Below are positions 26,892 to 35,944 of a DNA stretch of 64,000 nt, one piece after another. The DNA lies in the NCBI RefSeq assembly GCF_000970045.1, contig NZ_CP009505.1, positions 2,046,001 through 2,110,000 on the forward strand, read 5' to 3'. This DNA is from Methanosarcina sp. MTP4 (GTDB taxonomy: Archaea > Halobacteriota > Methanosarcinia > Methanosarcinales > Methanosarcinaceae). The notes beneath the pieces were generated by a model. It was not told the DNA's origin and ran no database searches. It worked only from the letters and a program-made list of their open reading frames with translations. Made by a program: the position numbers and the translations under genes. Position 1 is the stretch's first letter; the number at the start of each line of letters is the position of its first letter.

Positions 26892-29690
26892 TCAGTCGTT
26901 AGACCCTTCAAGTTCCTTCAATTTCTGCTCGCAAAAGCCAATTATCCTTGGATCTTCAATTGCCTTTCCTATAGCCAGGGATTGTTTCAAAAACTTAACC
27001 GCTTTTCTGGGCTCTCCCAGATGACTGTATGCGTTGCCCAGATTTCCGAGGTGATTTCCTTCTCCGCGCCTGTCGCCGATTTCTTTAGAAATTTTCAGTG
27101 CCTGTTCGTAATATTCAATTGCTTTTCTGGGCTCTCCCAGATGACTGTATGCTAAGCCCAGATTTCCGAGGTGATTTCCTTCTCCGCGCCTGTCGCCGAT
27201 TTCTTTAGAAATTTTCAGTGCCTGTTCGTAATATTCAATTGCTTTTCTGGGCTCTCCCAGATGACTGTATGCGTTGCCCAGATTTCCGAGGTCTGCACCT
27301 TCTCCGCGCCTGTCGCCGATTTCTTTAGAAATTTTCAGTGCCTGTTCGTAATATTCAATTGCTTTTCTGGGCTCGCCCAGATGACTGTATGCTAAGCCCA
27401 GATTTCCGAGGCGATTTCCTTCTCCGCGCCTGTCGCCGATTTCTTTAGAAATTTTCAGTGCCTGTTCGTAATATTCAATTGCTTTTCTGGGCTCTCCCAG
27501 ATGACTGTATGCTAAGCCCAGATTTCCAAGGTCTGCACCTTCTCCGCGCCTGTCGCCGATTTCTTTAGAAATTTTCAGTGCCTGTTCGTAATATTCAATT
27601 GCTTTTCTGGGCTCTCCCAGATCACTGTATGCTAAGCCCAGATTTCCGAGGCGATTTCCTTCTCCGCGCCTGTCGCCGATTTCTTTAGAAATTTTCAGTG
27701 CCTGTTCGTAATATTCAATTGCTTTTCTGGGCTCTCCCAGATGACTGTATGCTAAGCCCAGATTTCCAAGGTCTGCACCTTCTCCGCGCCTGTCGCCGAT
27801 TTCTTTAGAAATTTTCAGTGCCTGTTCGTAATATTCAATTGCTTTTCTCACATTTCCTAGATTACTATATTCGAGACCGAGGTTCCCAAAAACAAAACTT
27901 TGAAATTCTTTCTTTAGTAGAATTTCTTCATTAAACGGATCAACCGGAAGCAACCGATTGTATAATTCAACAAGTGTAGTGTAATTTCCCCATATGTCCA
28001 GAAGTTGGTGCAGACCGGAGCGATAAATTATGATTGCAGCCAGGTCATATCCTCCCTCTTCGCAGGCATGGTGGTGGGCTTCGATTGCTGACTGGAGTTC
28101 TTCTTTCTTTCTGGGGTTCTCAGGGAGGGGAATGGAGAGGTAATACTTGCAGGCGATCGCATGGGCTTCATTCTTATTTTTCAGGTCATTGTAAGAAAAT
28201 TCCTGCACAAGGGGGTGGAGCCAGTATTTTCCATTGTGGTCGGTTTCGAGGAGGGATTTATCGAGTAGAGTGTCAACGGAATCAATGGGGGTGTTGTCTG
28301 TAAACATTATTTTGATGGCTTCAGGAGGCTCGGGCTGACGGTAGACGGCGATGCGTTCCAGCAGCTCTTTTTCTTCATCCACCAGTTTGTAAAAGAGGAA
28401 TCTTGCTTTTTTGATGCGGTCTTCCTGGTGTTTTTTGTAAAGATTAAGGTCTTTTAGTATATTCTCTGGTGTATGTTTCTTTGTGAGACCCACGAGCAGT
28501 TTCAATGAGAAAGGGTGTCCGTCCACGCTTTCGACCAGAGATTCCAGTATATCGAGTTCAATTTTGTCAAGACCGTTTTCTTTCAGGTAGTTAACGGCAA
28601 AATCTGTTTTCAGACCCTTTATCTCCTGCCGGTTTTCGTCTTCGAGTTCATCGATCAGGTATTCTCCATTGTCCAGCAGGGGCATAATCCGGCTGGTCAG
28701 GATTACCTTTGCCCTGTGGGTGTTGTCCCTGAGGGATGTGAAGAGCAGACCCAACCCTGGATCTATGAAATTCCGGTTTTCATTAATCATGTAGCTCAGG
28801 TCGTCAAAGACCAGCCAGAGGGAGTTTCTTTTTCTCAGTTCCTCTGTAAGTCTGTTTATATCGGGTTTTCCTGCCTGTCTTTTTCCTTTGAAGCTCAGTA
28901 TCTCGGGGGCTTCCAGATAGGCTGCAAGAGCTTCAAGTACATCTTCAAGATTTGCATCTCTATTATGATGGAAGTCGAACCAGAATGGTTCTGGGACGCC
29001 TGTCGGCCTGAAGTCTATCAGAACCCTTGCAAGGGTAGTTTTCCCGACACCTGCGATACCGCTGAAAAGTAGAATTTTGTTTTCCTGAAGACGGTTGAGG
29101 GCATGAGAAAGTTCTTCTGCCCTGTTTTCGGTTACAAATTTCATTAGATTCTTGGAATAATCTGGCAGAGCGGAAGGGCTATAACTTCTTTGAACTTCTT
29201 GAATTAGTTCCTCTTGCCTCTTCCATTCCATATATTTCAGAACTTTGATCAGTTCTTCCCCTTGAACGCCTTCCAGATTAAGTATCAGGTTATTGTCTCC
29301 GAAAACAAGCTGCTTGACCAGGTCGATTTTGAGATTTATGTTTACGATGATTTCTATTTCTCTCGCAATCTCCGGGTTTTCCACCAGCAGTTTGAAGATT
29401 TCCTGCTGCAATTCTTCTTTTGCTTTCGGGTCTTCGGAATTTTTGGAAGCCTTTGTAAGCGCTTTTCCAAGGGATTCACTCATTTTCGGACTTATCTTTT
29501 CCAGCAGAGCTTTTGCCCTTTTCCCACTTTCGGAACCAAGCTTTTCAATAACTTTTTCGTAGGCCATGTCTTCAAGAACTTCTTTTCCTTTATCAGCTGC
29601 GGACTTTCCTGCAAGAGTAAGGAAAGGCAGGGCTGGCAGAAGAATATTAGTTGCCTGCTGGGCAATGGTTTCAAGGGGTAGCGGGACCAT
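26892..29690 (-). CDS. STAND NTPase with C-terminal TPR array
   Basis: 932 aa from ATG 29690 (GGAGG just upstream; an in-frame TTG at 29702 is the other option). The N-terminal helical region (about 1-180) contains 'LPALPFLTL' and may be the effector or an adaptor; no enzyme motif is visible. The NTPase core has P-loop 'GIAGVGKTT' (about 211-219) and Walker B 'LWLVFDDL' (about 291-298), followed by 'KVILTSRIMPLL' (sensor region). The winged-helix/linker part runs to about 560. Then come eight TPR units (about 595-895), seven nearly identical. This is the layout of NLR-like STAND signalling proteins, including anti-phage Avs-like sensors. In such proteins the repeats bind the trigger and the NTPase oligomerises. 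The gene stands alone, flanked by hairpin repeats. The defence role is inference. Confidence 0.85.
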   Translation of the reverse strand: MVPLPLETIAQQATNILLPALPFLTLAGKSAADKGKEVLEDMAYEKVIEKLGSESGKRAKALLEKISPKMSESLGKALTKASKNSEDPKAKEELQQEIFKLLVENPEIAREIEIIVNINLKIDLVKQLVFGDNNLILNLEGVQGEELIKVLKYMEWKRQEELIQEVQRSYSPSALPDYSKNLMKFVTENRAEELSHALNRLQENKILLFSGIAGVGKTTLARVLIDFRPTGVPEPFWFDFHHNRDANLEDVLEALAAYLEAPEILSFKGKRQAGKPDINRLTEELRKRNSLWLVFDDLSYMINENRNFIDPGLGLLFTSLRDNTHRAKVILTSRIMPLLDNGEYLIDELEDENRQEIKGLKTDFAVNYLKENGLDKIELDILESLVESVDGHPFSLKLLVGLTKKHTPENILKDLNLYKKHQEDRIKKARFLFYKLVDEEKELLERIAVYRQPEPPEAIKIMFTDNTPIDSVDTLLDKSLLETDHNGKYWLHPLVQEFSYNDLKNKNEAHAIACKYYLSIPLPENPRKKEELQSAIEAHHHACEEGGYDLAAIIIYRSGLHQLLDIWGNYTTLVELYNRLLPVDPFNEEILLKKEFQSFVFGNLGLEYSNLGNVRKAIEYYEQALKISKEIGDRRGEGADLGNLGLAYSHLGEPRKAIEYYEQALKISKEIGDRRGEGNRLGNLGLAYSDLGEPRKAIEYYEQALKISKEIGDRRGEGADLGNLGLAYSHLGEPRKAIEYYEQALKISKEIGDRRGEGNRLGNLGLAYSHLGEPRKAIEYYEQALKISKEIGDRRGEGADLGNLGNAYSHLGEPRKAIEYYEQALKISKEIGDRRGEGNHLGNLGLAYSHLGEPRKAIEYYEQALKISKEIGDRRGEGNHLGNLGNAYSHLGEPRKAVKFLKQSLAIGKAIEDPRIIGFCEQKLKELEGSND
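27001..27840 (-). repeat. Seven near-identical 120-bp TPR-coding repeats
   Basis: The period is exactly 120 bp (40 codons). A 60-bp half of the unit is identical in all seven copies (beginning at 27061, 27181, 27301, 27421, 27541, 27661, 27781). The other half varies at a few codons only. Copies alternate between two types, so 240-bp blocks have been duplicated. Confidence 0.95.
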
Positions 29691-30179
29691 AAACTCCTCC
29701 AATTTCTTTTTTGATATTGGTGGCAGGTAAAATAAGTTTTGCCATTTAGTGGGTTAAGAAGTGGGTGATTCGGATTTTTTCGCGATAAAACTTAAAGGCT
29801 GGTGGAAATTCCAAGACCACTGCTTCTTTCCAGTCTTCAGGAAAAAGCCGTTCGCCTTCGGCGAACGTGGGTGGGCACGGATGTTAAAACTAAATGGTTG
29901 CTTTGGGTTTTAAAATATTAGTCCGCTTGAGTGAGCGTAGCGAGGGAAAAGGACCGCGTACTGCCGAGGCGCAATTCGGCTATTCAAGAAAAAGTAAGGC
30001 AAGGAAAAAGTTTCCTGAAATTTTTTAAGGACTATTAATAACTAAGAAATTAGTATTCTTTTTGTTTTATATAATTAATCGATATATTATATTTTACACT
30101 TACTGGTTGGCTAATTTAGATACGTTACGTCCAAAACTGATAAACTTGATGCTAAATTAGCTACGGGAGGATATGGTAT
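29691..30179. promoter_or_regulatory. Divergent promoter region of STAND and secreted-protein genes
   Basis: 489 bp. Next to the STAND start is the STAND promoter area, then element copy 1 (29821-29980), then an AT-rich tract with TTTTATATAATTAATCGATA (30065-30084), probably the promoter of the gene at 30180, whose RBS is GGGAGG (30165-30170). Confidence 0.5.
29821..29980 (+). repeat. Dispersed structured element, copy 1
   Basis: About 160 bp shared with 31967-32180. It starts GCTTCTTTCCAGTCTTCAGG and contains the hairpin CGTTCGCCTTCGGCGAACG (29849-29867), then GTCCGCTTGAGTGAGCGTAG with partner GGACCGC, then CCGAGGCGCAATTCGGC (29964-29980). It is GC-rich in an AT-rich spacer. Located 130 bp upstream of the STAND gene start. 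Confidence 0.8.
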
Positions 30180-31673
30180 ATGAAAAAGTATGTACAGGTC
30201 ATATTGCTTGGCTTTTTGTTCACGGTATTAACTGGAACTTGCCTTGCACAGAATGAAACAGAGGAAACGAAGGCTTTTCAAGAGGCTCTGGAACAGGACG
30301 GATTCACCGTACAGGAAGGTGAACTGGCTTACTTTGATCTAATCAGGTTATTGGAGGAAGGAGCATTACCTTCTGCGTATGGAAACAATCCCACCACAAA
30401 GTATCTGATATATTTTGTTCCACCGGCACCTAGTTATGAAGTGGAAGAACGAATTAAGCAAATAACCAGTACACTGGGCGTAAGCGAGAATGTAACTCCA
30501 TTCTGGAACCTGGGTCCTGATGAAGCTGTTGTTTTTGTGGGAAGGACACCGCCGGAATGCAGGTACTTCAGCTACGACCATTACATAATACACAGGACAA
30601 TTGATGATGAGAGGAGATGGATCTTTGCCAACGTGGAAGATACGGTAAACAACCTGGTTATCAATACCGAAGGGACTCCAAACGGGTCTTCCGGAGATCC
30701 TTTCAACCAGACCACGGTAATAATCATTACAGCCGACAAAGGCATTGACCAGCGCATCCGGGCTGCTGCCCAATCAGCAGGGTATTCGGATAATATAACC
30801 AACACTCAGGTTCTTCCTCCAGCCATTTTGAACCTGGGCCTGGAGAATGACTCCGATACATTTGCCGCATTTATCCGCCCGGCCCTATTCAATGACACGG
30901 AGGCTGGGGATGATTACATAAATAATACGCCTGCAACTATTTTCCGGATTACTTCCAACAACACTACTGAGCTTGACCCGTATGATTATCCGGAACTGAG
31001 GGTTCGCGGAACCGGGCAAACAGAATTCGACCTTGTGGATGATCTCGAAGAGCTAAGGATTGCGATTCTTGACAGATATAACCAATCCAATGCCACAGAG
31101 CTCCCGACCAGTCAGGGAGTTCCTATAGGGAGTGATGCTATCCAGAGAGGTATTAACGCCGTAGGTCCTGATAACGACGCTGCCTATCTCTGGTCAGCAA
31201 ACCAGACTATCTCTTCGCCGACACCGCCTTTCTTTGACACCTCACAGTACTATCCTTTCCTGAGGGATCCGGCGATTACCCTGGGCAACAATACTGAAGA
31301 GTTCATAATTGTCTATGGGGTCAACCATGTAGCCACAGGAAAGGCGACATACTCGAACTTCTGCATATACGGAGCTGATGTGTGGAATGGTGTTAGAGCA
31401 ATCACTGATGAGGATTTCAGTGGATCTGCCGAGGAGTACCTCCCTGACAATCCGAATGCGAAATACCTGTACGTCTACAAGCTCGCCAGGAACTGCACTG
31501 AAGAAGACCCATACTGCTACGAGGTGCCCTACGGCGTGGGAGCTCGCGGCATAGAGCTTGACCAGCCGCTCTTTGTTGCCTGGAGGGCCTATTTGGAGGA
31601 AACAACAAAAACCGGACCATCCTATTCAGAGATCGTGTACGACCGGGCTATAAAGTTCGATCCGAAGAGTTAA
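30180..31673 (+). CDS. Secreted protein of unknown function
   Basis: 497 aa, with GGGAGG. A signal peptide lies at about 1-24 ('VILLGFLFTVLTGTCLA'). The mature part has no TM helix, many N-x-S/T glycosylation sequons ('NNTTE', 'NQTT', 'NNTEE') and several Cys in the C-terminal third ('NCTEEDPYCYE'). Two similar stretches ('TKYLIYFVPPAPSYEVEERI', 'NAKYLYVYKLARNCTEEDPY') suggest an internal duplication. I do not recognise a family. It stands between two copies of the structured repeat element, downstream of and divergent from the STAND gene. Confidence 0.75.
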   Translation: MKKYVQVILLGFLFTVLTGTCLAQNETEETKAFQEALEQDGFTVQEGELAYFDLIRLLEEGALPSAYGNNPTTKYLIYFVPPAPSYEVEERIKQITSTLGVSENVTPFWNLGPDEAVVFVGRTPPECRYFSYDHYIIHRTIDDERRWIFANVEDTVNNLVINTEGTPNGSSGDPFNQTTVIIITADKGIDQRIRAAAQSAGYSDNITNTQVLPPAILNLGLENDSDTFAAFIRPALFNDTEAGDDYINNTPATIFRITSNNTTELDPYDYPELRVRGTGQTEFDLVDDLEELRIAILDRYNQSNATELPTSQGVPIGSDAIQRGINAVGPDNDAAYLWSANQTISSPTPPFFDTSQYYPFLRDPAITLGNNTEEFIIVYGVNHVATGKATYSNFCIYGADVWNGVRAITDEDFSGSAEEYLPDNPNAKYLYVYKLARNCTEEDPYCYEVPYGVGARGIELDQPLFVAWRAYLEETTKTGPSYSEIVYDRAIKFDPKS

Positions 31674-31881
31674 GGTAAAAGGAACCGGGATATTAAGGTA
31701 AATTCGAACTCTGCTTGATATGTGTTATCAAACACATATCTTCATTTTTTATATTTACAACGTCAGAGCTGTATTTTATTATAATTTTTAGACCTCGTGA
31801 TCAGCCTCTAGGCGATAAACTCTATTTTCCAGAAAGGTTTCTAATGGTGCCGAAGAATGTTGATTTAAATTCCAAAACTGT

Positions 31882-31976
31882 TTCTTCTTCTATTGCTTCT
31901 TCTTCTTCTATTGCTTCTTCTTCTTCTATTGCTTCTTCTTCTTCTATTGCTTCTTCTTCTTCTATTGCTTCTTCTT
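31882..31976. repeat. 18-bp minisatellite
   Basis: Five copies of TATTGCTTCTTCTTCTTC at exact 18-bp spacing (TATTGC at 31891, 31909, 31927, 31945, 31963). It abuts the start of the structured element copy 2 and shares its TTGCTTCTT motif, so the element edge may have seeded the expansion. Confidence 0.9.
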
Positions 31977-32180
31977 TTCAGTCTTCAGGGAAAAGCCGTT
32001 CGCCTTCGGCGAACGTGGGTGGGTATGGGTGCTGGAACTCGGCGGTTGCTTTGGATTTTAAAATACTGGTCCGCTTGAGTGAGCGTAGCGAGCGAAACGG
32101 ACCGCTTACTGTTGCGATTTCATCGTAACTAAAAGAAAAATCATAGATTTTTCTGATACCGAGGCGCAATTCGGCTGGCA
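31967..32180 (+). repeat. Dispersed structured element, copy 2
   Basis: Same order as copy 1: GCTTCTTTTCAGTCTTCAGG, hairpin CGTTCGCCTTCGGCGAACG (31997-32015), GTCCGCTTGAGTGAGCGTAG with CGAAACGGAC closing a stem, and CCGAGGCGCAATTCGGCT. It differs by an extra segment of about 49 bp that contains a perfect hairpin AGAAAAATC-ATA-GATTTTTCT (32133-32153). Confidence 0.8.
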
Positions 32181-32291
32181 CGGGTGTTTAAACTGGATGG
32201 CTGCCCTGTTTCCTGAAAATAAGCAAATTTAACAGGAGCCCTGTTTCAAGGAAATAAAAATTCGATCTTCATTTTTTAACATCTATTCTCA

Positions 32292-32574
32292 GGTAGGCCT
32301 GGACCGGGGAGCTGCAAAAAAAGTGATGACCACTTTCCTATCAGGCAAGACCCTGAGCGCGAACCAGATAGAATTAATAAACCTGATTGTGAACCACCTT
32401 ACAGAACATGGCGTGATGGATGCTGCACTACTTTACGAATCCCCATTCACCGACCTTACCCCACAGGGGCCGGACGGGCTCTTCGCATCGAGCCTTGTGG
32501 ATGAGCTTATAGGGCACTGGCAAATCACGGCAACAGCAATGTCACCCTCATATCAGCAACAAAGCCTGGCATGA
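32292..32574 (+). pseudogene. hsdR: C-terminal remnant of type I restriction enzyme subunit HsdR
   Basis: The frame opens with 'VGLDRGAAKKVMTTFLSGKT', then 'LSANQIELINLIVNHLTEHG', 'VMDAALLYESPFTDLTPQGP' and 'DGLFASSLVDELIG'. This is the conserved C-terminus of DEAD/DEAH HsdR subunits of EcoAI-like type I systems. The following residues (from HWQITATAM) no longer match. The preceding about 900 codons, and hsdS and hsdM, are absent. A restriction system therefore once stood here, next to the STAND gene. Confidence 0.72.
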
Positions 32575-32729
32575 GGACTGTTTGATTTCCAAGTGATTAA
32601 CATCGTAGTGGCGCACCCTGGCCGTCGTTCTTATTCTCATGCCTGGGTTTTTGCAGGAGCTGTCCATTGCTCCTGCCGATTCCAATTGATCAATGGTTAA
32701 TTATAATGTAATGCACAGGCGAACGGTGT

Positions 32730-33941
32730 TCACTTGTTTCTGTGCCTGGTATATTGCTGACCTTTTCTGGAGGGGTTTTTCATTTTATTTACCGGCTTTG
32801 GCAATCTTCTTCCCGGTTTTTCAATTACAATTTTCTTTAGAGCAGGTAGTGCCTGTCCCTTAATATCTACATCATTGTCTTTCAGCACACTCATGAAATT
32901 AGCATGGTCATTTTTGGAAAGGATATTTATCGCTTTTCCTTCTGTTCCTGCTCGTGCAGTTCTTCCAATCCTGTGAATATACTGTTTACTCTCCTTGGGA
33001 ATATCATAATTGTAAACATGGGAAACACCCTGTATATCAATTCCTCTTCCGGCTACATCTGTGCATACAAGGACACATATGTTCCCGGAATGGAATTCTT
33101 CCATTATGCGAGTTCGTTTGTTCTGTGTCAATCCGCCATGAATTGCCAGGGCATCGATACCTACTTTTCTCAGGTTTTTTGCGACTTTGTCAGTGTTTCT
33201 TTTTGTGTTGCAGAAAACCATCCCGAGGTTTGACTTCTCATTTTGTAGAAGGTGCACAAGCAGAGATAATTTCATATCATCCTGCACTTTATAAACAACC
33301 TGATTCAATTTTTGCGGGTCGATATAAGACTCTACTGATACTCGAACCGGGTTTTCCATGTGCTTGCGGGAAAGCTGGACAACATCTTTTGAAATGGTTG
33401 CAGAGAACAAAAGGGTCTGCCTGTTTTGAGGACATTTCTTGATGATTTTTTCTACATCCACTTTGAATCCCAGATCAAACATATGGTCTGCCTCATCAAG
33501 GACAAGTGTTTTCACATTATTGAATTTGATGGTATTTCTGCTGATATGATCGAGTAGCCTACCGGGTGTTCCAACAACAACCTCGGCATTCTTTAATTCT
33601 TTAATTTGTGGATTGATCCCTACACCGCCATAGATAGATGCGATTTTTAGCGGGTCGTATTTTGAGAATTTCCTGAAAGTATTTGCCACCTGCTCCGCCA
33701 GTTCTCTTGTAGGGGTCAGGATCAAAGCCTGAATTCCTTTTCCTTTTTCGGAATTTTGTAATATGCCAGAAGCAAATGAGAGTGTTTTTCCGGAACCTGT
33801 TGCGGATCCGGCTATAACATCTTCCCCAGCAAGTATTAGGGGAATTGATTTTTCCTGTATTGCTGTAGGGCTTTCAAAGCCATGTTCATTTATTGATTTC
33901 AAAACAGCATTACTGAGGCCTAGTTTTTTAAAATTATTCAT
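32730..33941 (-). CDS. DEAD-box ATP-dependent RNA helicase (RhlE/DeaD-like)
   Basis: 403 aa from ATG 33941 ('MNNFKKLGLSNAVLKSINEH'); ATG 33956 or longer in-frame starts are possible. All motifs are present: Q motif 'GFESPTAIQEKSIPLI', I 'SATGSGKT', Ia 'PTRELA', Ib 'TPGR', II 'DEAD', III 'SAT', IV 'MVFCNTKR', V 'TDVAGRGIDIQ', VI 'HRIGRTARAG'. A short basic tail ends the protein. It unwinds RNA duplexes, and archaeal members are often cold-induced. It stands alone with its own 270-bp upstream spacer. Confidence 0.93.
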   Translation of the reverse strand: MNNFKKLGLSNAVLKSINEHGFESPTAIQEKSIPLILAGEDVIAGSATGSGKTLSFASGILQNSEKGKGIQALILTPTRELAEQVANTFRKFSKYDPLKIASIYGGVGINPQIKELKNAEVVVGTPGRLLDHISRNTIKFNNVKTLVLDEADHMFDLGFKVDVEKIIKKCPQNRQTLLFSATISKDVVQLSRKHMENPVRVSVESYIDPQKLNQVVYKVQDDMKLSLLVHLLQNEKSNLGMVFCNTKRNTDKVAKNLRKVGIDALAIHGGLTQNKRTRIMEEFHSGNICVLVCTDVAGRGIDIQGVSHVYNYDIPKESKQYIHRIGRTARAGTEGKAINILSKNDHANFMSVLKDNDVDIKGQALPALKKIVIEKPGRRLPKPVNKMKNPSRKGQQYTRHRNK

Positions 33942-34296
33942 AGTTAAACTTTCCATGATTTGTCTGAAAAAGCTACTTAATTGCTTTTTCATATTCGTAT
34001 ATTTAAGAGATATTAAAAACAATTAAGAGCTATAAGCACAACTTCAGAAAAGTTAAGATTAATTTACTGCTTAAAAGTTAATAACTGCTTGTAACGGTGA
34101 GCTCTCTCTTATACCTTTGCCTATTTTGATGATGTCAACTACCCAGCATTCATAAGAACGTAGCAGGAAACCCCTGAGTCTTTAGAAACTATCCGACAAT
34201 TCAATTTCAGGAAAAAAACAAGTAAAAAAAGGCATATAAAGCCTTTAAATCGAAAAAAAGGTAGGTGCAGGGAAAAAGCTCCCTGAAATAGAAGCT

Positions 34297-35598
34297 TTAC
34301 AGCTTTTCCCTTCTGTCGATAATCCTCTTAGCCTTTCCTGCGGTCCTTTCGATACTGCCTTTCTCAAGCAGCTCAACATTCGTCCGGATGTTCAGGATGG
34401 CTTTGAGTTCTTTCTGGACGTGGTTCTGGACGGCGGAGAGGTCTTTTAGTTCGCCGGTAAAGGCGTTTTCTTCGAGTTCGACTTCGACGGTCAGTTCGTC
34501 AAGCATGTGTTTGTTGCGGTCGAGGACGAGCTGGAACTGTTCGCCTACTTCGGGGATCCGGGAGATGACGTCCTGGATCTGGGAGGGGAAGACATTGATG
34601 CCCCTGACTATGAGCATGTCGTCGACACGGCCAAGGAGGCGGGAGACCTTTGTTGTTGTGCGGCCGCAGGCGCAGTCGGATTCTAAGAGGCGGGTCATGT
34701 CGCCGGTCCTGTACCTTATGTTGCAGAAGCCTTCTTTGTTGAGGGAGGTTAGGACCAGTTCGCCTTTTTCGCCTTCTGCGACCTGTTCTCCATTTTCGTC
34801 GAGGACTTCTGCAAGGAAGTTGTCGTTCCAGATGTGCAGGCCGTCCTGTTCCTGGCATTCGAAACCGACGCCTGGGCCGATCATTTCGGAGAGGCCGTAG
34901 CAGTCGTAGGCTTTGAGGTTGAGGCGCTTTTCAAGCTGCTTGCGGGTGTTTTCGGACCAGGGTTCGCCTCCGAAGATGGCTGCTTTTAGGGAGAGTTTGT
35001 CGATGAGGTCGAGTTCTTCGGCGGTCTCGGCAAGGTAGAAGGCGTAGGAAGGAGTGCAGTGGACTGCGGTTACGCCGAAATCGATCATCATCTCGAGCTG
35101 GCGGGCGGTGTTTCCGGTGGCTGCGGGGACGGTCATTGCTCCGAGTTTTTCCACGCCGTAGTGGAAGCCCATGCCTCCTGTGAAAAGGCCGTAGTTCATG
35201 GAGTTCTGGATAACGTCCCTGTTCGAAAGCCCGATCATGGTCAGGCTTCTTGCGATAAGGTCCGACCAGGCATCGAGGTCATGTGCGGTGTAGCCGACAA
35301 CCGTGGGCTTCCCGCTGGTCCCGGAAGACGCGTGGATGCGCACGATGTCGTCCTGGCTTGCAGCAAAGAGCCCGAAGGGGTAGTTGTCCCGAAGGTCCGT
35401 TTTGCGGGTATAGGGCAGTTTCCGGACATCTTCGAGGGTCTTGATGTCGTCCGGAGTGACCCCTGCCTCCTTAAATTTCTGCCTGTAGAAGGGGACATTG
35501 TCATAGACCAGTTTGACGCTGTTTTTCAGGCGTTTTAACTGCAGTTCTTTCATCTCGGCGTGACCCATTGTTTCGTATTTCGGCTGCCAGTATTTCAT
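34297..35598 (-). CDS. paaK: Phenylacetate-CoA ligase family adenylate-forming enzyme
   Basis: 433 aa, the usual PaaK length. AMP-binding motif 'ASSGTSGKPTVVGYT' lies at about 89-103; 'YDCYGLSEMIGPG' near 236, 'YRTGDM' near 302, and the C-terminal 'GRVDDMLIVRGINVFPSQIQ' follow the family. It activates an aryl or similar acid to its CoA thioester with ATP. In methanogens this type is proposed to serve aromatic amino acid synthesis from aryl acids, which fits a stand-alone gene. The substrate cannot be read from sequence. Confidence 0.9.
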   Translation of the reverse strand: MKYWQPKYETMGHAEMKELQLKRLKNSVKLVYDNVPFYRQKFKEAGVTPDDIKTLEDVRKLPYTRKTDLRDNYPFGLFAASQDDIVRIHASSGTSGKPTVVGYTAHDLDAWSDLIARSLTMIGLSNRDVIQNSMNYGLFTGGMGFHYGVEKLGAMTVPAATGNTARQLEMMIDFGVTAVHCTPSYAFYLAETAEELDLIDKLSLKAAIFGGEPWSENTRKQLEKRLNLKAYDCYGLSEMIGPGVGFECQEQDGLHIWNDNFLAEVLDENGEQVAEGEKGELVLTSLNKEGFCNIRYRTGDMTRLLESDCACGRTTTKVSRLLGRVDDMLIVRGINVFPSQIQDVISRIPEVGEQFQLVLDRNKHMLDELTVEVELEENAFTGELKDLSAVQNHVQKELKAILNIRTNVELLEKGSIERTAGKAKRIIDRREKL

Positions 35599-35944
35599 TA
35601 GAAGGACCTTCTTTTGACTTGATGATTTTTGGTGAGTAGTTCTATGCCATGACTCTGCATGTCATGCAGCATTCAATAATTCCTTTTTCGAATATAACGA
35701 TCAGGGAAAAATCAGTCTGTAGTGTAATTTCCTTCCAACATATAAATATTATTGAATGGGGACGCGAATTGAATTCGAAATGAAGACAAAATTAAAAGAG
35801 TTATATGGGAATTGAGCTTGATTGCTTTATTTATAGTTAATTCCTGGTTTGATTTCTATTTTGATTTCTATTTTGATTTCTATTTTGATTTATAGTTGAT
35901 TTCCATTTGGACTCCCATTTTGGTTTCCGGTTCCATTCCGGTTT
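35599..35944. promoter_or_regulatory. Spacer with promoter of the CoA ligase and a short tandem repeat
   Basis: The proximal part (35600-35760) should carry the ligase promoter; TATAAATATTATTG is at 35741-35754. At 35849-35895 TTTTGATTTCTA is repeated four times. No gene. The repeat lies behind the stop of the flippase-like gene. Confidence 0.45.

Larger units (their letters stand above)
31674..32291. other. Repeat-filled intergenic region
   Basis: It contains a possible terminator region (31700-31790, AT-rich), an 18-bp minisatellite and element copy 2 (both listed separately). A 137-codon open frame (31715-32128) only translates these repeats and is not called. Confidence 0.6.

Noticed and set aside
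31715-32128. Open frame of 137 codons with Ser-Ser-Ile-Ala repeats
   Set aside because: It only translates the 18-bp minisatellite and the structured element; no RBS and no homology.
35059-35538. Long plus-strand frame inside the CoA ligase gene
   Set aside because: Shadow of a GC-rich coding region; the minus-strand protein is clearly real.
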